A stretch of 11,885 nucleotides of DNA from Candidatus Saccharimonadota bacterium. Lineage in GTDB: Bacteria; Patescibacteriota; Saccharimonadia; Saccharimonadales; Saccharimonadaceae. A program made the translations under genes and the position numbers. Location: positions 1 to 11,885 of the forward strand of contig JAGOZV010000012.1 of assembly GCA_018064165.1 (NCBI GenBank), given 5' to 3'. Shown here one piece after another: positions 5,374-11,885 of the stretch. The first letter of the stretch is position 1; each line of letters opens with the position of its first letter. The notes under the pieces were generated by a model. It did no database searches, was not told the DNA's origin, and worked only from the letters and a program-made list of their open reading frames with translations.

Positions 5374-7134
5374 ATGCAAGATGCCAAAGAAGAGGTGCGC
5401 TCTAGGTTAGATATTGAAGATATTGTGGGTGAATATGTTCAGTTAAAACGAGCAGGCAGAAACTTAAAGGGTCTTAGTCCGTTTACTAATGAAAAAACCC
5501 CTAGTTTTATTGTTAGTCCCGATAAAAATATTTGGCATGATTTTTCCTCAAACAAAGGTGGCGATATTTTCTCTTTTATTATGGAGGTGGAAGGGCTAGA
5601 CTTTCGTGCTGCACTTGAATTTCTTGCTCGAAAAGCAGGTGTAGACATTACAGTTTTCAATAACCGAGGGGACCAAACGACCGCTAAGGCAAAAAAACAA
5701 GCGATAGAGCTTAACACACTTGCTAACAAGTATTATCAACATAGTTTAGCAAATAATAAACTTGCCTATGAATATGTTTTTAATAAACGTAAAATTTCTA
5801 AAGAAATTGCTCGAGAGTTTGGCGTAGGCTACGCGCCATCGTCTGGCGACGCATTAGTAAAATTTATGAAAAGCAGGGGAATAAAGCAGGAAGACATAAA
5901 AAAAGCTGGCTTAACTAATCGTTTTGGTGGCGACATGTTTCGTAAACGAATGACAGTGGCTTTAATGGATCAAATGGGACAAATTATTGGTTTTACAGCT
6001 CGTACCGTTGAAGATGAGCCTAATTCTCCTAAATACTTAAATACCTCTCAAACCATAATTTATGATAAAGGCCGCCACGTGTTTGGGCTTTCACAGGCCA
6101 AAGAGTCTATTCGCAAGCAAGACTTCGTAGTTATCGTAGAGGGAAATATGGACGTTATTTCTAGTCATCAGGCTGGTGTAACGAATGTGGTGGCAACGGC
6201 TGGCACGGCAATGACCTCAATGCATTTAAAAACATTGTCTCGTTTAACGAGTAAAATAAAACTCGCCTTCGACAATGACTCGGCTGGCTTAGCTGCAACT
6301 GAAAGGGCGATTGAGTTAGCGAAAGAATTAGACATAGATTTATTCATCGTTTCTCTTCCAAAAGGAGCAAAAGATCCGGACGAACTGATTCAAGAAGATG
6401 TTACACTTTGGCAAAATGCCACGAAAAGTGAAACACCTGCAGTAGATTGGGTTATTTCGCAATATCAGGCGCGCGAAAACTTAAAAACAGCCATCGGCAA
6501 ACGTAATTTTATTAATGCCGCATTAAAATTAATTCGTTTAATTGATGATGCGGTAGTTTTGGATTATTATCTAACGAAAATAGGAGAGATCTCAGAAATT
6601 TCTAAAACTGCTTTAACGGACAGTTTAAAAAAAGCTAATCAAAAATCAAGCGTACCAAAAAAATCTCAAAAAAATGTTAATATTCAACCTTCTACAACTA
6701 AAAAACAACAAGACGAAAATCAATTTGAAGATAATATTTTAGGTTTAGCTATTATCAATAGGGGTCTTTTGAGTTTGTTACCAGATAATTTGTCGGAATT
6801 TATGTCTAATGAAGAGCGCAAGCAAATTGCATCGTTTATAATGAAAAATCCAAATTTTACCGATGCTGATATTGAAGGGGGCTTGAAAAATATTGATACA
6901 TATGTAAAAATAGTAACATTGAAAGCTGAAGAGCGTTATTTGAGTTGGAGTAAAGAAGAGCAGTCGCACGAACTGACACAGCTTCTCCATCAGCTTAAGG
7001 AAAGAAAAAGAAAACAAAAAAAGATTGCATTAACCAAGCAGCTAAAAGATGCCGAGTTTTTGGGTGATGAAGCGAAAGCGGGCGAAATTAGAGTGGCTTT
7101 AAATAAATTTATAAAGGAGAGCTATGGCAAATAG
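5374..7134 (+). CDS. dnaG: DNA primase with a zinc-binding domain that has lost its zinc ligands
   Basis: 586 residues from the ATG at 5374, a normal DnaG length; it makes RNA primers for replication together with DnaB helicase. The N-terminal domain (1-95) has the family framework ...GLSPFTNEKTPSFIVSP and WHDFSSNKGGD. The four zinc ligands (E. coli C40, H43, C61, C64) are here S35, T38, D56 and S59. The catalytic core is intact: GQIIGFTAR, PKYLN, TOPRIM VIVEGNMD (E256, D260), AFDNDSAG (D300, D302) and KDPDELI. A Lys/Gln-rich linker (about 415-450) precedes a helical C-terminal domain that would contact the helicase. The frame continues 7 codons upstream from a TTG at 5353, but the -10 box lies inside that stretch, so ATG 5374 is the start. 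The end overlaps rpoD by 11 bp. Confidence 0.96.
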   Translation: MQDAKEEVRSRLDIEDIVGEYVQLKRAGRNLKGLSPFTNEKTPSFIVSPDKNIWHDFSSNKGGDIFSFIMEVEGLDFRAALEFLARKAGVDITVFNNRGDQTTAKAKKQAIELNTLANKYYQHSLANNKLAYEYVFNKRKISKEIAREFGVGYAPSSGDALVKFMKSRGIKQEDIKKAGLTNRFGGDMFRKRMTVALMDQMGQIIGFTARTVEDEPNSPKYLNTSQTIIYDKGRHVFGLSQAKESIRKQDFVVIVEGNMDVISSHQAGVTNVVATAGTAMTSMHLKTLSRLTSKIKLAFDNDSAGLAATERAIELAKELDIDLFIVSLPKGAKDPDELIQEDVTLWQNATKSETPAVDWVISQYQARENLKTAIGKRNFINAALKLIRLIDDAVVLDYYLTKIGEISEISKTALTDSLKKANQKSSVPKKSQKNVNIQPSTTKKQQDENQFEDNILGLAIINRGLLSLLPDNLSEFMSNEERKQIASFIMKNPNFTDADIEGGLKNIDTYVKIVTLKAEERYLSWSKEEQSHELTQLLHQLKERKRKQKKIALTKQLKDAEFLGDEAKAGEIRVALNKFIKESYGK

Positions 7135-8119
7135 CGACAAAGAAGAAAAAAAGACTATAGTAGTTAAGCCAAATGTAGTGAAAGATCTTGATATTGAAGA
7201 GCCGGCGGCTGATGATTTAATAGACGAAGAAGAGGAAGAGCTAGACGAAGAAGCTTTAACAAAAGAACAATATTTTGATGATGCAACCGACGATAGCGTC
7301 AGAATGTATTTACGCGAAATTGGTAAAATTCCACTTCTTAACAGCGAAGAAGAGTTTGAGCTAGCTCAAAGAGTTTTGAAGGGCGAGAAAAAAGCGAAAG
7401 ATAAAATGGCCGAGGCAAATATGCGTTTAGTTGTTTCTATTGCAAAACGCTACAGTGGCCGTGGGCTAGATTTTCTTGATTTAATTCAAGAAGGTAATAC
7501 TGGACTTCTTCGTGCTGTTGAAAAATTTGATCCAGACAAAGGCTTTAAATTTTCAACCTATGCTACTTGGTGGATCCGCCAAGCAATTACACGTGCAATT
7601 GCCGATCAAGCTCGTACAATTCGTATTCCGGTACACATGGTAGAAACCATTAATAAGCTTTTGCGTACACAGCGTCGCATGACACAAGAATTTAACCGAG
7701 AGCCCACAATTGAAGAGCTTGCCGAAGAGCTAGAAATGACACCAGAAAAAATAGAATACGTCATAAAAATTAAACAAGACATTACTTCATTAGACGCTGG
7801 AATTGGCCGAGACGGTGATGAAGAAGATAGCACGCTTAGTGATTTTGTTGAAGATGAAGATAGCATAACACCAGAAGAATCTGCTGCTACACAGCTTCTT
7901 AAAGAACAAGTTAAAGAAGTTCTATCTAGTTTGTCCGATCGTGAACAAAAAATTATTCGCATGCGGTTTGGTTTAGATAATGGCAAAAACCATACATTAG
8001 AAGAAGTAGGGCAAGAGTTTGCAGTTACCCGCGAGCGTATTCGACAAATCGAGGCAAAAGCATTAGTCAAGCTTCGTAAGCATAAAGATGCCAAAAAATT
8101 ACACGAATACTTAAGCTAA
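7124..8119 (+). CDS. rpoD: Primary (housekeeping) sigma factor, short form
   Basis: 331 residues, a sigma-70 subunit of RNA polymerase that recognises -35/-10 promoters. An acidic N-terminal stretch (about 22-56, with a run of five Glu) replaces full region 1.1. Region 1.2 starts at DSVRMYLREIGKIPLL (57-72). Regions 2.1-2.4 follow (ANMRLVVSIAKRY, DLIQEGNTGLLRAVEKFD, FSTYATWWIRQAI, ending about 171), then 3.0-3.2 and region 4 with DREQKIIRMRFGL and the helix-turn-helix TLEEVGQEFAVTRERIRQIE (291-310). Every core segment is present. AAAGGAG upstream (7113-7119), within dnaG, serves as SD. dnaG-rpoD pairing is the conserved core of the macromolecular synthesis operon; rpsU is not next to it here. 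The many TATAAT boxes in this window fit such a factor. Confidence 0.97.
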   Translation: MANSDKEEKKTIVVKPNVVKDLDIEEPAADDLIDEEEEELDEEALTKEQYFDDATDDSVRMYLREIGKIPLLNSEEEFELAQRVLKGEKKAKDKMAEANMRLVVSIAKRYSGRGLDFLDLIQEGNTGLLRAVEKFDPDKGFKFSTYATWWIRQAITRAIADQARTIRIPVHMVETINKLLRTQRRMTQEFNREPTIEELAEELEMTPEKIEYVIKIKQDITSLDAGIGRDGDEEDSTLSDFVEDEDSITPEESAATQLLKEQVKEVLSSLSDREQKIIRMRFGLDNGKNHTLEEVGQEFAVTRERIRQIEAKALVKLRKHKDAKKLHEYLS

Positions 8120-8685
8120 ATTCCTATAACACCCATTATTTCATCTATTTGGTCATGAAAATGCCCAAGACTACCATTGTTAACAATGTAATAATCGGCA
8201 ATTGCAATTGGGCCACCTTTTTCAAGACTCTCAATTTCCGCCCAATCTCTTTTAGCTGCTTCGTCACGATTAATTGGTCGAATTTCTCTTTCTGCCAATC
8301 GTTTATGTCTTTCAGCCCTTGGAGTTACCACGCCAATAACAATTACTTGATGAGCAAAAGCTTGTTTTAACGTTTTAAATTCAGTCCAAGAGTAAAGTCC
8401 GTCGGCTAAAATTTCTTTCTGGCCTGCATTAATTAAATCTTCAATTTGTGTAATAATTCTAGTGACAATAACATCGCTACCGTGCTCGCGACGAAGTTTT
8501 TCTCGCATCATTTTTTCGTTTGTTTCGTTAAGCTCGTAGCCCTCTTCCTTTAAAGCGTCTAATACGACACCGCCAAAATAAACCTTAGGAATATTTTTTT
8601 TAACTAAATATTCAATCGCCGATGTTTTACCGGCGCCAGGCATTCCAACGAATGCAATTATTTTTGAGATATGTTGCTTATGCAT
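8116..8685 (-). CDS. P-loop nucleotide kinase-like protein (dephospho-CoA kinase / UPF0200-like)
   Basis: 189 residues. Walker A GMPGAGKT at 14-21 is followed by a kinase-type layout: FGGVVLDALKEEGYELNET (37-55), a helical segment with REKLRREHGSD, a second strand ILADGLYSWTE with D95, an Arg-rich lid-like stretch (RAERHKRLAEREIRP, 123-137), and a final ADYYIVNNGSL (163-173) typical of dephospho-CoA and adenylate kinases. It resembles UPF0200/AAA_18 small kinases most. The phosphate acceptor cannot be read from sequence: a nucleotide, dephospho-CoA or another small molecule. Its stop interlocks with that of rpoD (4-bp overlap), and it is divergent from polA across 44 bp. The ATG at 8685 is chosen because TACAAT lies six bases upstream and the P-loop is at the expected distance. 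Confidence 0.85.
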   Translation of the reverse strand: MHKQHISKIIAFVGMPGAGKTSAIEYLVKKNIPKVYFGGVVLDALKEEGYELNETNEKMMREKLRREHGSDVIVTRIITQIEDLINAGQKEILADGLYSWTEFKTLKQAFAHQVIVIGVVTPRAERHKRLAEREIRPINRDEAAKRDWAEIESLEKGGPIAIADYYIVNNGSLGHFHDQIDEIMGVIGI

Positions 8686-8691
8686 AAACCC

Positions 8692-8697
8692 ATTGTA
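8692..8697 (-). promoter_or_regulatory. Leaderless promoter (-10 box) of the kinase gene
   Basis: On the minus strand TACAAT (5 of 6 to consensus) is followed by six bases and then the ATG at 8685, the same spacing as at dnaG and polA. No SD is present. The box overlaps the weak -35-like TTGTAC (8693-8698) of the divergent polA promoter, so the two may compete for polymerase. Confidence 0.55.
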
Positions 8698-8717
8698 CTA
8701 TACTCAAAGAGACGTAG

Positions 8718-8723
8718 TATAAT
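8718..8723 (+). promoter_or_regulatory. Leaderless promoter (-10 box) of polA
   Basis: Perfect TATAAT, six bases before the ATG at 8730, so +1 should fall on or next to the start codon. An earlier in-frame ATG at 8724 directly abuts the -10 box and would lie before the transcription start, so it is not used. No SD is present. Confidence 0.65.
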
Positions 8724-8729
8724 ATGTAT

Positions 8730-11264
8730 ATGAAGAAATTAGCTATCATAGATGGAAAATCGGTTTTTTATAGAGGTTACTATGCAATGCCAAATTTGTC
8801 TACTAGCAACGGCACTCCAACAGGCGGTGTTTTTGGCTTTGTCAGTCTTTCTATAGAATTAATTAAAAAATTAAAACCAGACTATGTTGCGGTTGCTTGG
8901 GATAAAAAAGGCACAAACATTCAAAAACGAAAAGATATTTATCCAGATTATAAAGCAGGTAGAAAACCGGCACCGCCAGATTTTTATGAACAAATTCCTA
9001 TTCTTCACGAACTTCTAAATGCTTTCGGATGGCCATTATATGAAATTGATGGATATGAGGCAGACGATATTATGGCGACATTTTCTCGCGAAGCAAGCGA
9101 AAAGGGTATTAGTACCGATTTAATAACTAGCGATTTAGACGCGTTGCAAGCGCTAGGGCCCAATGTGCAGGTGTATGCATTAAAAAATGGTCTATCAAAT
9201 TTAGAAAAGTTCGATGTTAAATCTTTTGAAGAAAAGTATGGCATTAAAGTTAATCAATTTCTAGACTATAAATCGTTAGTGGGCGATTCTTCGGATAATA
9301 TACCAGGAGTAGCTGGTATTGGTAAGAAAACAGCAGCTATGCTTCTTGAGGAATACGGAACTCTGGAAAATATTTACAATAATTTAAACAATATTAAGCC
9401 AACAATTGCTAAAAAGTTAGAAGCCAATAAAAATAATGCTTTTATGAGTAAAAAAGTTGCCACGTTATTTTTTGACGTGCCAATTAATTTAGATTGGGCG
9501 GTGGCCGACATAAACGATATCAATTTACAAAAAGTTGCGCAAATTCTAAAAAAACTCGAGTTTAGCTCTTTGGTGAATAGGCTGCCCGACTACATGGATG
9601 TAAATATTTCTCATGAACCTAGTATTGTAGAAAATGATGTTGATTTAAAAAATTATGACGGTAATATAATTTTTCTAAATGAAAAAAATGAATTAATTAT
9701 TTCGTCAGAAAAAAACAAAATTAAAACTATTAAAACCGAAAATATTCTAGATGAAATTATAAAATTAAAAAATGAAAAAATAGTAGGGCATAATTTAAAA
9801 GAACTTTATCACAATTTGACTGAAATTCCTCAACTAAAAAGCTTGGCAGATTTTTCAAAAAATCATCTAGATTTTAATAAACCATTTGATTTAAACCAAG
9901 CTGAATTTTTGATAAATCCATTGCGACGCAATCGTAGTTTAGAATCGTTATTTGGCGATTATTCACCCAAAAATAATATTGAAACGGCCAATATGATGCG
10001 AGTGCTTTATAACCGACAGATGAAATTCTTTGAAGACAATCTAAAAATAAAATATATTGCAGAAGAATTAGATTTCAAGCTAATTTATCAACTTTTCAAA
10101 ATGGAAAAGCTGGGTATTAAAATTGATAAAAAAATGTTTTCAAAATTAAATAAACAAATGTCTGCTGAACAACAAAACATTGAACAAGAAATTTATAAAC
10201 TAATAGGTCACGAATTTAACATCGCCAGCCCAAGTCAACTTTCTCAGGTGTTGTTCGATGAATTAAACCTGCCAACAGCTGGTATAAAAAAAGTCAAAAT
10301 GGGCTACAGTACGGGTCAAAAAGAATTAGACAAATTGCGAGGCTTAAGCCCGATAATAGAATTAATCGAGAAATCACGTGAAGTGTCAAAATTAAAGAAC
10401 ACATATGTTGATGTCTTGCCCAATTTAGCCGATAAAAAAGATCGTATTCATACAACATTTAATCAAGATGTTACTGCAACGGGTCGTCTAAGCAGTACTA
10501 ATCCAAATCTGCAAAATATTCCAGTTCGTACAGTACAGGGGCGTCAAATACGGGCGGCTTTTGTTCCTGCCGAGGGCAATGTATTTGTAAACGCCGATTA
10601 TTCACAATTTGAATTACGTCTTGCTGCCGTTTTGGCGAATGACACAGGTTTAATTAACGATTTTAATAATGACGTAGATATTCATACTAAAACAGCCAGT
10701 GAAGTTTATGGTGTGCCGCTTGAAGAAGTTTCAGATGCGCAGCGAAGAAATGCAAAAGTAATAAATTTTGGAGTGCTGTACGGCATGAGCCCGCATGGGC
10801 TTTCTGTTGCCACTGGCATGACAATGGCCGAAGCTAAAGATTTTATTGACCAATATTTCAAACTAAGACAAAAAATTCGTTCATATATTGATTTAACTTT
10901 AAATAAAGCGCGTGAAGAAGGTTTTGTTGAAACTTTTTATGGCCGTAAGCGTCCAACCCCCGATTTAAAAAGCAGTAACTACATGGTTAGATCTGCCGCC
11001 GAAAGAGCCGCGGCAAATATGCCAATTCAGGGGACGGAGGCAGATTTAATGAAAAGAGCGATGCTTGAAATAGAGAAGATTCTTACGCCGGAAGAGGGCA
11101 ATCAATTATTGCAGATCCACGACAGCATTTTAATTGAGACGCCAAAAGAAAAAGCGGAAATTGTTGGAGAAAAATTAAAAAATGTGATGGAAAACATCGC
11201 TCCCGAACTTAAAGTGAAACTTAAAGCAGACGTTAAAATTGGCAACAGCTGGGAAATGGTCTAA
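8730..11264 (+). CDS. polA: DNA polymerase I, with inactive proofreading domain
   Basis: 844 residues from the ATG at 8730. Pol I fills gaps, removes RNA primers and acts in repair. The 5'-3' flap nuclease domain (1-290) is intact, with IIDG (D8), WDKKGTNIQKRKDIYPDYKAGR region, GYEADD (E110, D112, D113), TSDLDALQ (D135, D137) and GDSSDNIPGVAGIGKKTA (186-201). Residues about 300-430 take the place of the 3'-5' exonuclease but no DEDD residues are recognisable, as in Taq. The polymerase domain has TATGRLSSTNPNLQNIP (582-598), motif A DYSQFELR (623-630), motif B RRNAKVINFGVLYG (672-685) and motif C QIHDS (795-799). Two changes stand out: Phe627 where E. coli has Ile709, and Ser799 where it has Glu883. 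Catalytic D623 and D798 remain. It is single-gene, divergent from the kinase gene. Confidence 0.97.
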   Translation: MKKLAIIDGKSVFYRGYYAMPNLSTSNGTPTGGVFGFVSLSIELIKKLKPDYVAVAWDKKGTNIQKRKDIYPDYKAGRKPAPPDFYEQIPILHELLNAFGWPLYEIDGYEADDIMATFSREASEKGISTDLITSDLDALQALGPNVQVYALKNGLSNLEKFDVKSFEEKYGIKVNQFLDYKSLVGDSSDNIPGVAGIGKKTAAMLLEEYGTLENIYNNLNNIKPTIAKKLEANKNNAFMSKKVATLFFDVPINLDWAVADINDINLQKVAQILKKLEFSSLVNRLPDYMDVNISHEPSIVENDVDLKNYDGNIIFLNEKNELIISSEKNKIKTIKTENILDEIIKLKNEKIVGHNLKELYHNLTEIPQLKSLADFSKNHLDFNKPFDLNQAEFLINPLRRNRSLESLFGDYSPKNNIETANMMRVLYNRQMKFFEDNLKIKYIAEELDFKLIYQLFKMEKLGIKIDKKMFSKLNKQMSAEQQNIEQEIYKLIGHEFNIASPSQLSQVLFDELNLPTAGIKKVKMGYSTGQKELDKLRGLSPIIELIEKSREVSKLKNTYVDVLPNLADKKDRIHTTFNQDVTATGRLSSTNPNLQNIPVRTVQGRQIRAAFVPAEGNVFVNADYSQFELRLAAVLANDTGLINDFNNDVDIHTKTASEVYGVPLEEVSDAQRRNAKVINFGVLYGMSPHGLSVATGMTMAEAKDFIDQYFKLRQKIRSYIDLTLNKAREEGFVETFYGRKRPTPDLKSSNYMVRSAAERAAANMPIQGTEADLMKRAMLEIEKILTPEEGNQLLQIHDSILIETPKEKAEIVGEKLKNVMENIAPELKVKLKADVKIGNSWEMV

Positions 11265-11268
11265 AAAT

Positions 11269-11297
11269 GTGTCAACAAAAAATAAAAGTGATACAAT
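11269..11297 (+). promoter_or_regulatory. Promoter of the membrane-anchored protein gene
   Basis: Extended -10 TGaTACAAT (11289-11297) with a weak -35 GTGTCA (11269-11274) at 17 bp. Unlike dnaG and polA, this gene keeps a short leader with a strong SD, AAAGGAG at 11309-11315, ahead of the ATG at 11321. Confidence 0.5.
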
Positions 11298-11320
11298 ATT
11301 AGAAGATAAAAGGAGTAAAA

Positions 11321-11885
11321 ATGGCCCGTCGTAAATCAAACAGAATATTACCACTTGTATTAGTACTAATAGCCATTGCTATTGCAATTGCTGTTTTAAT
11401 TTCATTAGCAAGGGCAGTATTTTTGCCTAGCGAAAATAACGACAATCAATCGACAGGCCAAACTCAAACTCAAGCCCTAGATCCAACAGCTGCACTCATA
11501 GATACTTCTGCAGATAGGTCGGTTTCATTGGTGGCTAGTGGGCCAATTGTGGCCAACGAAAATTTTCGTTCATACCAAATACTTGTTAGCCCAAGCAGCC
11601 GGAAGTTAATTTTATACGAAGGTTACCTTGGAAGAGTGGTAGATTCAATTGATTTAGATAACAACGTAAATGCCTATACTCAATTTGTTAACGCACTTAA
11701 TCTTGCGGGCTTAACTGCCGCAAAAATTCCCGATGATCTTAAAGACAATCGTCAAGGCGTTTGTGCAACAGGAGAGTACTATCAGTTTGATCTAAATAAA
11801 AATTACGATAAAGATTTGGTAGCTCGATATTGGACATCTACTTGTTCTGGCTCGAAGGGCACTTTAAAGGCAGACGCTAAGCAAA
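11321..11885 (+). CDS. Membrane-anchored extracytoplasmic protein of unknown function (partial)
   Basis: 188 residues are visible; the gene runs off the window. The N-terminus MARRKSNRI is basic, followed by a hydrophobic helix (about 9-35, mostly Ile/Ala/Leu/Val) and a Gln/Thr/Asn/Ser-rich linker (37-52), so it is probably an uncleaved anchor with the rest outside. A compact mixed domain follows from about 65, with YQILVSPSSRKLILYEGYLG (85-104). Cys148 and Cys175 in the exported part could form a disulfide. No enzyme motif is seen and no family is recognised. SD AAAGGAG and a promoter precede the ATG, so it starts its own unit after polA. Confidence 0.8.
   Translation, partial: MARRKSNRILPLVLVLIAIAIAIAVLISLARAVFLPSENNDNQSTGQTQTQALDPTAALIDTSADRSVSLVASGPIVANENFRSYQILVSPSSRKLILYEGYLGRVVDSIDLDNNVNAYTQFVNALNLAGLTAAKIPDDLKDNRQGVCATGEYYQFDLNKNYDKDLVARYWTSTCSGSKGTLKADAKQ

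Noticed and set aside
7606..8094. 162-residue minus-strand frame within rpoD
   Set aside because: It is the antisense of conserved sigma regions 2.4-4.2, Ser-rich as such shadows usually are, with no initiation signals.
9630..10020. Active 3'-5' proofreading domain in PolA
   Set aside because: The DxE, NxxxD and YxxxD motifs cannot be found between the flap nuclease and the polymerase domains.
1..11885. CRISPR array, tRNA, insertion sequence or phage genes
   Set aside because: No spaced repeats, cloverleaf-like segments, transposase motifs or inverted-repeat ends were seen; all long frames are core genes or simple membrane proteins.

Overview
The window is AT-rich, very tightly packed bacterial DNA carrying only core genes. 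Genes abut or overlap by a few bases, proteins are short for their families, and several promoters sit directly against the start codon. TGA is used as a stop (4304-4306), so the UGA-recoded Gracilibacteria/SR1 code is unlikely. The style and gene set suggest a reduced-genome Patescibacteria (CPR) member, perhaps Saccharibacteria. That assignment is an inference from style, not from a marker comparison.

Layout, left to right. (1) 1-1490, ribonucleotide reduction: the 3' end of nrdA, then nrdB, then a 51-residue gene ending in a CxxC tail, which has its own promoter with two NrdR-box-like sites. NrdB has Phe at the radical-Tyr position and Glu at the first metal-ligand position, as in Chlamydia class Ic enzymes. 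The visible NrdA C-terminus has no cysteine. (2) 1552-4635, one plus-strand operon: argS, an mscL-like channel gene, orn (oligoribonuclease) and an MmcQ/YjbR-family gene. (3) 4632-5273, minus strand: an unknown single-pass membrane protein, ending tail-to-tail on the YjbR gene. (4) 5374-8119: dnaG-rpoD, overlapping by 11 bp; DnaG has lost all four zinc ligands. (5) 8116-8685, minus strand: a P-loop nucleotide kinase-like protein, convergent with rpoD and divergent from polA. (6) 8730-11264: polA, with a degenerate proofreading domain and unusual polymerase-motif residues. (7) 11321-end: the start of a membrane-anchored protein of unknown function.

Together the genes cover dNTP supply, primer synthesis, repair/lagging-strand polymerisation, the housekeeping sigma factor and RNA turnover. 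The most interesting point is the nrd region. An alpha subunit without the usual redox-cysteine tail lies next to a tiny NrdR-controlled gene whose product ends in what looks like such a tail. One reading is that the thiol-shuttling tail works in trans. No CRISPR array, rRNA, tRNA, insertion sequence or attachment site was seen. No stretch longer than 300 bases lacks a gene.
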